Positions 7,930 to 16,014 of a stretch of 64,000 bases of DNA are shown one piece after another. A program made the translations under genes and the position numbers. The DNA comes from a bacterium (GTDB lineage Bacteria > RBG-13-66-14). The notes under the pieces are model-generated. The model made no database searches, was not told where the DNA came from, and was given only the letters and a program-made list of their open reading frames with translations. The stretch is from NCBI GenBank assembly GCA_035528375.1, contig DATKYS010000132.1, forward strand, positions 4,901 through 68,900, given 5' to 3'. Position 1 is the stretch's first letter; each line of letters opens with the position of its first letter.

Positions 7930-7995
7930 ACGTCGCGGCGGGGATGGGGAACGGCGCGTCCAGCCGCTTCTTTTTTTATCCGAGGTGGATCGCCC

Positions 7996-9168
7996 TTGAG
8001 TAAGCGGGATAAAGTCAAACGGCCGGCTTTCCGCACGCAGCGGGAAGGGGTGGCCTTCCGCCGCCACGATTTCGCCAGGCTGCGCTCCAACGCGCAGAAG
8101 GCGCTGAAGGCCCTGCAGAAACGGGACCCCGACGGCGAGAAGAGGCTGCTCGACGACCGGGACGGCTTCGGCGCAGCCGTGGCCGCACTCGTCAAGGTCC
8201 CCGAGTGGTCCAACGTCCGCCTCGACCCGCGGGTCATCGCCGACTACATCGCCTCGAAGAAGCCGCCCGAGGGGGGCAAAGAGGAGGCGATGGCCGAATA
8301 CATCGGGACCTGCCTGGACGAAATCGTGGACGACCAGGCGCGGATGGGACTCACCGTCATCGCCCTGAGCGCGCAGGTGAACCTGGTCGGCCGGAACGAG
8401 GACCGCCTGGCCTGGATGAACCTCGTCATGCTCAACCTTTTCACCAATCCCGAGGCCAAGCCCCGGGGCATCCCGATACTGCACCACCTGTTCTGGCTCA
8501 ACTACGGCGATTACGTGTTTCAGCGCAACGTAATGGGCTTCGTGGGGCAGGTGCTCGATCCGGACCTTCTCCAGGGCGATGTGTTCCGCGAGGTGCTGGC
8601 CCAGGATTGGGAGGCGGAGGCGATTGACCTCGGGGGTCTGGCGGAGAGCCTCGGGGTCAAGCCCGAGGATGTTCCGGTCAAGGTCTGCGAGACGACCCGG
8701 CTGACGACCCTCGCCGCCGAGCGGTTCGAGGGGTTCGTTCCCGACGATGACCTGGTGGAGCGGACCCTGGACGTCATCTCAGACCAGGCGGTGGAGCTGA
8801 TGCGGGCCGCTCTGGACAACCGGGCCAAGCGGGAGGAGCTCGAGGCGGCCGCCGCCGGCCTGGTCCGCCAGGTGGCGACGGAGGCCGCCCGCGCCTTCCA
8901 GGCCAAGGGGTATCTGGAGAATCTGGAGCGGACCCTGGCCGAGCTGGAGGCCTCCGACGCGGGATCCCTCCCCCGGGAGCTGGCGCGCCGGGCGAAGATC
9001 GTCCTCGGCAGCCTGCCCACCCGGTTCAACCCCCTCTTCGACGCCCTCTTGATCCTCGGTGTGCGCCGGAGGGCCGCGCGGGACTACCACGAGAGCGCCG
9101 AGAAGCGGGCGGAGCCCACGGAGGTTCCCGGTGGGAAGGGGAAACCCGAGCCGCCCCCCGACGTATAA
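7996..9168 (+). CDS. Uncharacterised mostly helical protein
   Basis: 390 residues from a TTG. No signal peptide or membrane segment; high charge and long amphipathic helices suggest a cytoplasmic protein. Blocks that could define a family are MAEYIGTCLDEIVDDQARMG, LNLFTNPEAKPRGIPILHHLFWLNYGDYVFQRNVMGF and GSLPTRFNPLFDALLILGVRRRAARDY. The last 25 residues are Pro/Glu/Lys-rich. Codon use matches its neighbours. It lies in a plus-strand run from the DUF1318 gene to RidA; its stop is 17 bases before RidA. I recognise no domain. Confidence 0.72.
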   Translation: MSKRDKVKRPAFRTQREGVAFRRHDFARLRSNAQKALKALQKRDPDGEKRLLDDRDGFGAAVAALVKVPEWSNVRLDPRVIADYIASKKPPEGGKEEAMAEYIGTCLDEIVDDQARMGLTVIALSAQVNLVGRNEDRLAWMNLVMLNLFTNPEAKPRGIPILHHLFWLNYGDYVFQRNVMGFVGQVLDPDLLQGDVFREVLAQDWEAEAIDLGGLAESLGVKPEDVPVKVCETTRLTTLAAERFEGFVPDDDLVERTLDVISDQAVELMRAALDNRAKREELEAAAAGLVRQVATEAARAFQAKGYLENLERTLAELEASDAGSLPRELARRAKIVLGSLPTRFNPLFDALLILGVRRRAARDYHESAEKRAEPTEVPGGKGKPEPPPDV

Positions 9169-9184
9169 AGACCAGGAGGTTTCG

Positions 9185-9571
9185 ATGCAGCGCCACACCG
9201 TATCCACCGACGAGGCTCCGCAAGCGGTAGGCCCTTACAGCCAGGCGGTCGTGTCTGGAGGCTTCGTCTTCACGGCGGGCCAGATTCCGCTCAATCTCTC
9301 CACGGGCGAGCTCGAGCAGAACGACATCGAGACGGCCACCCGGCGCGTCTTGGCGAACCTGGACGCGGTTCTGCGAGCCGCCGGAAGCTCCCTGGATCGG
9401 GCGGTCAAGCTCACCGTTTTCATGACCGACCTGGGGCTTTTCTCCAGGATGAACGAGGTTTACGCCGGGTTTTTTAAAGGGGACCCGCCCGCGCGCTCGG
9501 CGGTCCAGGTCGGAGCCCTCCCCAGGGGGGCCGTCATCGAAATCGAGGCCGTGGCCGTCCTCGAGGGCTGA
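9185..9571 (+). CDS. RidA family reactive enamine/imine deaminase
   Basis: 128 residues. Start ATG 9185 follows CAGGAGGT by 4 bases. Family motifs are in order: APQAVGPYSQAVVSGGFVFTAGQIPL, QTRRVLANLDAVLRAAGSSLDRAVKLTVFMTDL, YAGFF, PPARSAVQVGALPRGAVIEIEAVAV. The conserved Arg of the active site is in PPARSAV. RidA trimers hydrolyse 2-aminoacrylate and related intermediates, protecting PLP enzymes. The upstream unknown gene ends 17 bases earlier, so the two are probably co-transcribed. Confidence 0.93.
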   Translation: MQRHTVSTDEAPQAVGPYSQAVVSGGFVFTAGQIPLNLSTGELEQNDIETATRRVLANLDAVLRAAGSSLDRAVKLTVFMTDLGLFSRMNEVYAGFFKGDPPARSAVQVGALPRGAVIEIEAVAVLEG

Positions 9572-9627
9572 TCCGTCCCGGCGGCGATGAGAAAACGTAT
9601 CCGCGGCAGGTCCGATAAACCGCGGGC

Positions 9628-9657
9628 TTGACAGCCCCTCGTTCTTAACCGTAAAAT
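9628..9657 (+). promoter_or_regulatory. Sigma-70-type promoter for the lipoprotein gene at 9692
   Basis: TTGACA (9628-9633), 18-base spacer, TAAAAT (9652-9657). Expected start near 9664, leaving a leader of about 28 bases that contains AGGGAGA before the ATG. Confidence 0.68.
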
Positions 9658-9691
9658 CCAGCGGACTGACCAGAAAAAGGGAGATCAGTTC

Positions 9692-10486
9692 ATGAATCGC
9701 TCCCTCATTTACGCCGTCCCGTTCGTTTTTCTCCTGGCCCTCGCCTGCACGGACCTCCCCCTCAACGTCCACGGTGACACGCCCACCGACGGCCAGTTGA
9801 AGATCATGGCCCTGACCGACGTCGTGGAAATCCTGGCCCGCAGGCCGGAGATGATGCCCGGCCTCATCCAGGGGATCAGCGACGTTTCCAAGGGGGACAA
9901 GACCGCCCTGCACGATAGGTTGGAAGAGGAGCTCATCAGCATCTTAACCCGACGGGGCTACTTCGTCGGGGCCGTGGCCGCGCCCGAGGAGGAGAGCGAG
10001 ACGGAAGAGGCGCTGCGGGAAGCGCATGAAGAGAAGGAGATGGTGGTGTCCGGAGCGGGTGCTGACGGTAACACCGCCGGGGCCCAGGATCCCGTGGAAT
10101 CCACCCCCTCGTCCTCTCCGTCCTCCCCGTCCCGGACCGAAGACTCTACCCATACCGTGGCCAAACCGGGCACCCTGGAGTACCGTCTGGTCGAGTGCCG
10201 GGTCATCTACACCCGGGCTGGATCGGGCGTGAAACGTCAGGCCGTGGCGGTGGTTCATTTCCGTATCCCCAGCTCCTCGGGCGAGGGGTACGCCTGGGCC
10301 GGCGACATCACCGGCTCCGCCGAGGACGTCGTGTCCACCACGGCCGCCGAGGAGTTGATAGACACCCGCTACGCCGACATCGGCCCCACGTCGCCCGAGG
10401 AGGAGGAGACGCCGATTCTGGAGCCGATTATCGTGACCGCCGTAACCGTGGGTCTGATCGTCCTCTTCAGTTTCACCAGCCAGTAG
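9692..10486 (+). CDS. Lipoprotein of unknown function with C-terminal membrane segment
   Basis: 264 residues. Lipobox L-A-L-A-C, Cys19. Residues 20-85 include LKIMALTDVVEILARRPEMMPGLIQGI; 95-150 are a Glu/Ser/Pro linker; 155-235 form a beta-like domain (LEYRLVECRVIYTRAGSGVKRQAVAVVHFRI ... EELIDTRYADI). The last 22 residues (IIVTAVTVGLIVLFSFTSQ) are a single hydrophobic helix. A lipid anchor at one end and a membrane helix at the other is unusual and could bridge two membranes or two sites in one. No family recognised. Confidence 0.7.
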   Translation: MNRSLIYAVPFVFLLALACTDLPLNVHGDTPTDGQLKIMALTDVVEILARRPEMMPGLIQGISDVSKGDKTALHDRLEEELISILTRRGYFVGAVAAPEEESETEEALREAHEEKEMVVSGAGADGNTAGAQDPVESTPSSSPSSPSRTEDSTHTVAKPGTLEYRLVECRVIYTRAGSGVKRQAVAVVHFRIPSSSGEGYAWAGDITGSAEDVVSTTAAEELIDTRYADIGPTSPEEEETPILEPIIVTAVTVGLIVLFSFTSQ

Positions 10487-10603
10487 GGTCGGCTGGAGGC
10501 GGGTCTGCGCCCCGGAATACCGCGATACGTCGAGCTGAGAAAAAGACTCCCGCGCATATTAGTGTTTCTGTTGACGGTGGCGGAATACAGCTCAATAACG
10601 ATT

Positions 10604-10630
10604 AAAAAAACGCCCCCTCGGGCGTTTTTC
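10604..10630. terminator. Intrinsic terminator, usable on both strands
   Basis: A-run, ACGCC...GGCGT stem and T-run: AAAAAAACGCC, 4-6 base loop, GGCGTTTTT. It follows the lipoprotein stop by about 118 bases and also faces the cupredoxin gene. Confidence 0.7.
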
Positions 10631-10678
10631 TCGCCGGCTCGCGGGCGTCCCCCGCCCGGGCCGCCACGAAGCTGAAAT

Positions 10679-10704
10679 AAAAAACGCCCCCCCTGGCGTT
10701 TTTC
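10679..10704. terminator. Second bidirectional terminator, near copy of the previous one
   Basis: AAAAAACGCC ... GGCGTTTTTC, the same stem as at 10604-10630. Position between convergent genes suggests one hairpin serves each strand, or a local duplication. Confidence 0.65.
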
Positions 10705-10739
10705 TTCGTCGTTTTGCGGGCTTTTTCCCTTCGGCGATC

Positions 10740-11096
10740 CTAGCGGTAAAGGCTGAGGATTACACCCCAACTGGTCATCGCCACACCGCTGGGCTCCACG
10801 ATGACGGTCCCGGTGGCGTAGGGGTACTGTGGGTCGTTGTAATCGAAGGAGCCCGAGGTGTTGAAGGTGCGGGTGTACGTTTCGCCGGGATCCAAAAATC
10901 CCGAGTCCCACAGCCCGTCCACGGATTTGGTACGGTGCGTGTGCGCGCCGTCGTTGGTCCAACGGACGCGGTCTCCGGGTGAGACGGTGACTATCGCGGG
11001 ACTGAACAAGTTGTCGCCGATGCTGACCTCGTGGACCTCCGCCAGGGCCGCCAGCGCCAGGGTGAGGATGCCGAATACGAGCAATCCTCTTCTCAT
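10740..11096 (-). CDS. Exported cupredoxin-fold protein with degenerate copper site
   Basis: 118 residues from ATG 11096, preceded by GGAGG 7 bases upstream; a longer frame to 11138 has no ribosome site. Signal peptide 1-20 (LLVFGILTLALAALA). The rest is plastocyanin-like: IGDNLFSPAIVTVSPGDRVRWTNDGAHTHRTKSVDG, DPGETYTRTF, SGSFDYNDPQYPYATGTVIVE. The first ligand His (in G-A-H-T) is kept, but the Cys, second His and Met of the usual C-x-x-H-P-x-M-x-G block are D, Y and A here. It is unlikely to bind type 1 copper and may be a structural or binding module. Convergent with the upstream lipoprotein. Confidence 0.8.
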   Translation of the reverse strand: MRRGLLVFGILTLALAALAEVHEVSIGDNLFSPAIVTVSPGDRVRWTNDGAHTHRTKSVDGLWDSGFLDPGETYTRTFNTSGSFDYNDPQYPYATGTVIVEPSGVAMTSWGVILSLYR

Positions 11097-11268
11097 CGCG
11101 CAGCCTCCGATTTCGGGGGGATTTGGCAGATCCTCCACTGTAAGAATAGCCTGAAATAAGGAAATGTCAAGAGCCGGCGTGTATTTTTTATATTTCGGAC
11201 GACCGGGCTGTTCCGGGTGAACCGTTGTCGTTCCGGTTTTTTATGTACGTCTAGCCACCCACGCCAAA

Positions 11269-11292
11269 GCCCCCGCCGCGGTGCGGCAGGGG
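11269..11292. terminator. GC-rich hairpin after the DUF1858 pair
   Basis: GCCCCCGCCGC and GCGGCAGGGGC pair with one mismatch around a 3-base loop. It lies 17 bases beyond the stop at 11310 of the minus-strand DUF1858 pair; the U-tract is weak, so termination is only possible. Confidence 0.35.
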
Positions 11293-11309
11293 CTCGTCGT
11301 CGTAAAATC

Positions 11310-11513
11310 CTACGGCTCGACGGCGTTAAGCTCACGTAAAAGGTCGTCCGGATCGAGCCCGTGGAGGATGGCGTAGAGCTCCAGGGTTTCGTCCCCGGCT
11401 GCGGGACAACCGGCGCAGTCTGAGCCGGTTATCCGCTTTACCGCCTCGGCCAGCCGCGGGGAGCGGCCGATGAGCTCGGCCATCGTCGTGTCCCGGGTGA
11501 TTTTATCCGCCAT
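11310..11513 (-). CDS. DUF1858 redox-disulfide protein, second of tandem pair
   Basis: 67 residues, start ATG 11513, two bases after the stop of its neighbour. Sequence MADKITRDTTMAELIGRSPRLAEAVKRIT then SDCAGCPAA, the C-x-x-C of the hybrid-cluster-protein-associated redox disulfide domain, then TLELYAILHGLDPDDLLRELN. DUF1858 proteins are common in anaerobes and thought to act in thiol redox or Fe-S chemistry; substrates are unknown. A longer in-frame reading to 11825 only crosses the neighbour in another frame. Confidence 0.85.
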   Translation of the reverse strand: MADKITRDTTMAELIGRSPRLAEAVKRITGSDCAGCPAAGDETLELYAILHGLDPDDLLRELNAVEP

Positions 11514-11515
11514 GC

Positions 11516-11734
11516 TCAGTTGCCGCCCGTGTCCGCGGCGGTTTCGTTCAGGTCCTTCAACAGGTTCGCGACGTCGTCCAAGCCGTGGCCCAGGGCGCCC
11601 TGCTCGATGGTCTCGTAGTTGGCGATGTGGCAGCCGATGCAGTGCAGGCCGTGGGCCATGAAGACGGGGATGGTCTTCGGGTACTTCCGGACGACGTCCT
11701 CGATGATCATGTCCTTGGTGATTTTCTCGGCCAA
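11516..11734 (-). CDS. DUF1858 redox-disulfide protein, first of tandem pair
   Basis: 72 residues: MAEKITKDMIIEDVVRKYPKTIPVFMAHGLHCIGCHIANYETIEQGALGHGLDDVANLLKDLN. The C-I-G-C pair preceded by His and followed by His-Ile-Ala matches the standard DUF1858 motif more closely than the second copy. The shared layout shows a tandem duplication, with the active-site surroundings diverged (HCIGCHIA versus DCAGCPAA). Probably one two-gene transcript. Confidence 0.88.
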   Translation of the reverse strand: MAEKITKDMIIEDVVRKYPKTIPVFMAHGLHCIGCHIANYETIEQGALGHGLDDVANLLKDLNETAADTGGN

Positions 11735-11818
11735 TGGTCCTCCATTTTGCGTCCCGTCGGGGGCGGTTTTTTTTAGTTTCGCAGTGCTCGAACGTCATTC
11801 TAGCCGAAAATGCGCTCG

Positions 11819-11847
11819 TTGACAACCAGGAAGACGGTGCCTATACT
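11819..11847 (+). promoter_or_regulatory. Near-consensus sigma-70-type promoter for the mutase operon
   Basis: TTGACA (11819-11824), 17-base spacer, TATACT (11842-11847). Expected start near 11854. Confidence 0.78.
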
Positions 11848-11882
11848 CTTTTTAATACCCTTTGAGACTCACTGGAGGCCGA

Positions 11883-13238
11883 TTGTTCTTCCGGTTTTCC
11901 GTTTCCGGGGCGCGGGGAATAGTGGGCGACGGCCTGGACCCCAAGCTGGCTCTCGAGCTCTCCGCAGCTTTCTCGGGGATTTTACCGACGGGTCCGGTGA
12001 TCCTCGGCCGCGACAGCCGGACTTCGGGGCCGGCGCTCCGACGGGCCGTCATCGCCGCCTTGACGGGCTGCGGGCGGGATGTGGTGGATCTGGGCATCTG
12101 CCCCACCCCCACCGTGCAACTCGCCGTGGAGTGGCTACGGGCGGCCGGAGGGATGATCATCACCGCCAGCCACAACCCCGCCGCCTGGAACGGCCTGAAA
12201 TTCGTCGGCGCGAGGGGGACCTTCATCCCGCCCGAGGAGCTCTCCCGGCTGAAGAAAATCCACTCCAACGGCGAGTACGGCTGGGTGTCCCACGACCGAA
12301 TCGGATCCGTCTCCGAGAGAAAAGACCTCGTCGCCCGCCACGTGGACGAGGTGGTCGGGCTCGTGGACCCGAGGCAGATAAAAAACGCCGGCCTGAACGT
12401 GGTGGCCGACTGCTGCCGCGGGGCCGGCGGCGCGGTCATACCGAGCCTCCTGGAGAAGCTGGGGGTGAAGTTCCGCTGTCTCGGCGCCGAGACCGACGGG
12501 CGCTTCCCCCGCGACCCCGAGCCGGTGCCCGAGAACCTCGCCGAGCTGTCCCAGGCCGTGGTCGAATCGCGGGCCGACCTGGGGCTGGCCTACGACGCCG
12601 ACGTGGATCGCCTGGCTCTGGTCGGGACCGATTGGAAGCCCATCGGAGAGGAGCGGACGCTGCAGTTGGCCTGCTGGGCCCTTTTGGACCGGGGCGAGCG
12701 GGGTGACCTGGCGACCAACGTCTCGACCAGCCGGGGCCTGGACGACGTGGCCGCCCGCTTCGGGGTGAAGGTCCACCGAACCCCCGTGGGCGAGGTGAAC
12801 GTGGTCGAGACCATCGTCGAAAAAAACTGCCTCGCGGGGGGCGAGGGGAACGGCGGCGTCATCTACCCCCGCCTGCACCTTGGACGCGACGCCCTGGTCG
12901 CCACGGCGCTCATCGTCGAGTTCCTGGCCCGGTCGGGCAAGGGGATTCTGGGTCTCGTCGAGGAACTCCCCGTGTACGTGATGCTGAAGCGGAAGGCCCC
13001 TATGCCCGAGGAGAGAGTCCTGCGCCGGGTTTACGACCGCCTCCGGGACGTCCATCCCGACGCGGCTTTCTCGGAGCTGGACGGTCTCCGGCTGGACTGG
13101 GGGGACCGCTGGCTCCACCTGCGGCCCTCGGGGACCGAGCCCATCGTGCGCATCTTCGCCGAGGCGCCCGACGAGGACACGGCCCGCGGTCTGGTGGACG
13201 GGGCCCGGGCGGTTCTGGAGGCCGGCGATGGAGGATAG
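11883..13238 (+). CDS. Phosphoglucosamine/phosphomanno-mutase family enzyme
   Basis: 451 residues from TTG 11883, four bases after GGAGG; an in-frame TTG at 11862 lacks a ribosome site. All alpha-D-phosphohexomutase motifs are present: SVSGARGIVGDGL, the phosphoserine loop ITASHNPAAWNG, metal-binding YDADVDRLAL, sugar-binding GEGNGGVIYP and the phosphate-binding RPSGTEPIVRIF. It interconverts hexose 6- and 1-phosphates; GlmM (glucosamine-phosphate, for cell-wall UDP-GlcNAc) and ManB/PgcA activities cannot be told apart from motifs. It overlaps the TrmO gene by 11 bases, so they share a transcript. Confidence 0.88.
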   Translation: MFFRFSVSGARGIVGDGLDPKLALELSAAFSGILPTGPVILGRDSRTSGPALRRAVIAALTGCGRDVVDLGICPTPTVQLAVEWLRAAGGMIITASHNPAAWNGLKFVGARGTFIPPEELSRLKKIHSNGEYGWVSHDRIGSVSERKDLVARHVDEVVGLVDPRQIKNAGLNVVADCCRGAGGAVIPSLLEKLGVKFRCLGAETDGRFPRDPEPVPENLAELSQAVVESRADLGLAYDADVDRLALVGTDWKPIGEERTLQLACWALLDRGERGDLATNVSTSRGLDDVAARFGVKVHRTPVGEVNVVETIVEKNCLAGGEGNGGVIYPRLHLGRDALVATALIVEFLARSGKGILGLVEELPVYVMLKRKAPMPEERVLRRVYDRLRDVHPDAAFSELDGLRLDWGDRWLHLRPSGTEPIVRIFAEAPDEDTARGLVDGARAVLEAGDGG

Positions 13239-13692
13239 CCCTTCCGTCGTCGTACGGCCCTGCGGCGTGGCCCACACCCCGTACACCCCCGAAGCGCAGG
13301 GGCCGATTCAGGGCGTCTTCCGCGAGGACGTCGAGTCGCGCCTGGAGATTTTCCCGCCCTACGACGCCTGTCTGGACGGCCTGGAGGGCTATTCCCACCT
13401 CATCGTCCTGTTCCACTTCCACCTCGTCTCCGAGCGGGAGCGCACCCTCGTGACCAAGCCCTACCTCTACGACCACGAGGTGGGCGCCTTCGCCTGCTGC
13501 TCGCCGAGGCGGCCGTCGGGGCTGGGGCTGGACATCGTCCGGCTGCTCCGCCGCGAGGGGAACGTGCTGGTCGTCGCCGGTGGGGACATGACCGACGGCA
13601 GCCCCATCCTGGACATCCGCCCCTACATCCCGGAATTTCACTCCTTCCCCGACGCCGAGCTGGGGTGGATTCGGGGCCGCATCCCCGAATAG
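13228..13692 (+). CDS. TrmO/TsaA-family tRNA methyltransferase
   Basis: 154 residues. Motifs: G-V-A-H-T-P-Y at the start, LDGLEGYSHLIVLFHFH, CCSPRRPSGLGLDIVRLL, DMTDGSPILDIRPYIPEF, the standard TsaA/YaeB blocks. TrmO transfers a methyl group from SAM to the N6 of t6A37 in threonine tRNA; this beta-barrel family uses the R-P-x-x-(I/L)-G motif. The frame starts inside the end of the mutase gene. Some archaeal-type members lack the C-terminal domain of E. coli TrmO, as here. Note tRNA-Thr(CGU) at 59.5 kb. Confidence 0.85.
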   Translation: MEDSPSVVVRPCGVAHTPYTPEAQGPIQGVFREDVESRLEIFPPYDACLDGLEGYSHLIVLFHFHLVSERERTLVTKPYLYDHEVGAFACCSPRRPSGLGLDIVRLLRREGNVLVVAGGDMTDGSPILDIRPYIPEFHSFPDAELGWIRGRIPE

Positions 13693-13714
13693 CGGCGCGC
13701 CGGTGGGAATCGTT

Positions 13715-13739
13715 AAAAAGGGACCACCGGTCCCTTTTT
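13715..13739 (+). terminator. Intrinsic terminator after the TrmO gene
   Basis: AAAAAGGGACC / GGTCCCTTTTT perfect stem with a short loop, 22 bases after the stop. Confidence 0.85.
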
Positions 13740-13805
13740 CCTACAGGAACCTGGAGCGGAACGGGGACGTAGAATACTAATCGTCCCTTCTCCCGAGGAG
13801 TCGTC

Positions 13806-14882
13806 ATGCGGATACGGCATTTTCTCATCGTTCTCGTCGTCTTCGTCGCCCTGGGCTTCCTGGGGTCGCTCTCGGCCCAGGAAAACGAGTCCCCGTCGCA
13901 GAACGCCGGCGAGCCGCAACTGGAACAGGTGTCCAACCTCTGCGCGGAGCCCGAGGCGACCCTGGAACCACTCGACACCGACACCCTCGCGGCCCTGGCC
14001 GGCGGGCTCAGGCTCGGCTCCCCGGAGCGGGTGGGAGGGGCTTGGGTCTTCCCACTGTACCTGGATAAACCCGGGACGCGGGAGTACCTCACCCTGGCCG
14101 AGGCCGGGGAGGAGGGCCTCCTGGGAGTCAACGAGCTGGAGTCGGCGGAGGTGAACGCGGTGGAGCTCGTCTGGGAGACGAAGAGGCCGCTCTTCATCAT
14201 GGCCGGCCAGATGATCCGCGGGGCGAAGCAGGACCGGGTCTTCGCCCGGGACGTGCTCGTGATCGGTCAGGGGCGCGGTCCCCTGCCCGTTTACTGCGTG
14301 GAGTCCGGCCGCTGGACCAGCGGACCGACGGCGTTCACCGCGGCCAAGATGGTGGTCGGCAACGAGGTTCGCGGCGCGGTGAACCTCCAGGCCGACCAGG
14401 GGACGGTCTGGTCCAAGGTCTCCGAGGTGCAGGAGAGCGTGGGCCGGTACTCCGAAACGTCGGCCTACCGGGTTGTGCTCGAGGACTCGGTGGTGAGCGG
14501 CATCGCCGGGGATTTGGGGGATATTTTCAACGGGTTCGCCGAGGACGGCGCCTGCGGCGTGCTGCTCTTCGGCGGGGGGTACGTGCTGGGGCTGGACGTG
14601 TTCGATAACGCGGCGCTCTTCGGCGATCTGTCCGGGGAGCTGGGCGTGGCCTACGCGACCCAGGTGGCGGTCCTGGATGAGGAGCCCGGCCATCCCGAAC
14701 CGGGGAAGCTGGTGAAGGAGTTTTTGGGGGATTTGGGCGGTCTGGCGACCTTCACCTACCCCGGCGAGACCGTGGGCGAGGGCGAGTTCGTCGTCGTCAA
14801 CGACGGCCACCTCTCCGGGGGTTTCCTGAATACGGACGGCGGGATCGTCCACCTGATGCTGACGCAGTCGGCGCCCGAATGA
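13806..14882 (+). CDS. Exported DUF6569 (ARPP-1) family protein
   Basis: 358 residues. N-terminal signal (FLIVLVVFVALGFLGSLSAQ). The body shows the ARPP-1/DUF6569 pattern: FPLYLDKPGTREYLTLAEAGEEGLLGVNE, NAVELVWETKRPLFIMAGQMIRGAKQDRVFARDVLVI, PVYCVESGRWTSG. The family's role is unknown; members are found with diverse hydrolases. AGTCGTC and GAGGAG precede the ATG (GAGGAG at 13795-13800). Flanked by terminators on both sides, so it is a single-gene unit. Confidence 0.75.
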   Translation: MRIRHFLIVLVVFVALGFLGSLSAQENESPSQNAGEPQLEQVSNLCAEPEATLEPLDTDTLAALAGGLRLGSPERVGGAWVFPLYLDKPGTREYLTLAEAGEEGLLGVNELESAEVNAVELVWETKRPLFIMAGQMIRGAKQDRVFARDVLVIGQGRGPLPVYCVESGRWTSGPTAFTAAKMVVGNEVRGAVNLQADQGTVWSKVSEVQESVGRYSETSAYRVVLEDSVVSGIAGDLGDIFNGFAEDGACGVLLFGGGYVLGLDVFDNAALFGDLSGELGVAYATQVAVLDEEPGHPEPGKLVKEFLGDLGGLATFTYPGETVGEGEFVVVNDGHLSGGFLNTDGGIVHLMLTQSAPE

Positions 14883-14905
14883 TCCCGGTTTTCTTTTTGA
14901 TCTGC

Positions 14906-14930
14906 GGGGAGCCGGTCGGCTCTCCTTTTT
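14906..14930. terminator. Intrinsic terminator after the DUF6569 gene
   Basis: GGGGAGCC / GGCTCTCC stem followed by TTTTT, 24 bases after the stop. Confidence 0.75.
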
Positions 14931-14943
14931 CACGCGTGTCTGT

Positions 14944-16014
14944 CTACCGCGTGTACTTCAACAGGAAGCGCCACAGCCAGCGCAGGCCGAAGTACAGCCC
15001 GGCGGCCACGGCGATCAAGAGGGGGAAGAATGCGGTTAAAAGGTGGGTGGAGAGGTACTCCCACAGGGTCTCGTACCACGTGCTTACCGAGCCCTCTCGC
15101 AGGCTCTCCACCACCCGGTCGAAGAGTGCCTCGAAGGAGCGGTGGTTCGCCTCGGCGGTTTCACCGTGGATGGCGTAGGTCCCGCGGTTGCCGTATAAAA
15201 CGACGCAGCGCCAGCGAAAGGGGACGCCGTCCACCCGGTAGATGCCGTTCAGTCTCTGGGCCGCCAGACCGGCGGCCTCGCCGGGTGTCGAGTCGAGCAG
15301 CCGGAATCCGGGGCGGTGGCTCTCGGCGTCCAGGAGCAGGCTTTCCAGGAACAGGGCGCGGTTCTCGTTGTCGGCGGCCGCTCCCGAAACGATGACCCCG
15401 ATCTCGGCCACCGGCGCCCTCTCGTCGGTGAGCTCGGCCAGATAATCGTAGGCCCCGGCGGGGATTATCCGCCACTCCTGCGGCAGGGCGAGTCGGAAAC
15501 CCGGTCCGACGCGGATGACGAGCTCCCCGCCGAAGTCGCGGCTCTCCTGGGCGACCGCCAGGGGCAGGCGGCAATCCAGGTCCCGGAGGGCCACCGTCCC
15601 CAGGGCCGCCAGCCGGTCCCGCTCCCGCCACGGCCCCTCCAGCTTCCAGAGCCAGAGTCGGCGCGCGGCGTAGATGCCGGCGAAGAGCCCGAACCGGTTC
15701 CCCCGCCGGTACTCCACGGTGCGGGCGTAGGTCCCGTCAAGCTCCCGGGAGATGAAGGGGCCCAACAATTCCGCGCCCCCAAGCCCTCCCAACGACACGA
15801 GCCCCCCGTCGGTGGGGGGGGCTTCCAGTTTCGGCAGCAGGGTCAGGCTGAATCCGGCGGCGCCGTCGGCCCGTTCGGCGAGGAGTGAGCGATCCCGGTA
15901 GGACACCTCCCAGCCCTTCGGCACCTCGGCGACCATCGTCCCGGCGGGACCGATGACGGGGCGGAGGGGCCAGGAGGCGATGACGCCTAAAATCCAGAAG
16001 ATTAGGTGGCTCAC
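14944..16014 (-). CDS. Membrane-anchored protein of unknown function
   Basis: 356 residues from a GTG that overlaps the UspA stop by 4 bases. Hydrophobic N-terminus (HLIFWILGVIASWPL), a large beta-rich soluble part with two similar halves (AGTMVAEVPKGWEVSY and GPGFRLALPQEWRII, each followed by a SLTLLPK / VIVSGAA strand), then a C-terminal membrane helix (AFFPLLIAVAAGLYFGLRWLW) and a basic tail. This suggests a periplasm-facing, inner-membrane protein. Coupled to a universal stress protein, it may report or answer stress. No known domain recognised; the internal duplication is my reading. Confidence 0.68.
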   Translation of the reverse strand: MSHLIFWILGVIASWPLRPVIGPAGTMVAEVPKGWEVSYRDRSLLAERADGAAGFSLTLLPKLEAPPTDGGLVSLGGLGGAELLGPFISRELDGTYARTVEYRRGNRFGLFAGIYAARRLWLWKLEGPWRERDRLAALGTVALRDLDCRLPLAVAQESRDFGGELVIRVGPGFRLALPQEWRIIPAGAYDYLAELTDERAPVAEIGVIVSGAAADNENRALFLESLLLDAESHRPGFRLLDSTPGEAAGLAAQRLNGIYRVDGVPFRWRCVVLYGNRGTYAIHGETAEANHRSFEALFDRVVESLREGSVSTWYETLWEYLSTHLLTAFFPLLIAVAAGLYFGLRWLWRFLLKYTR

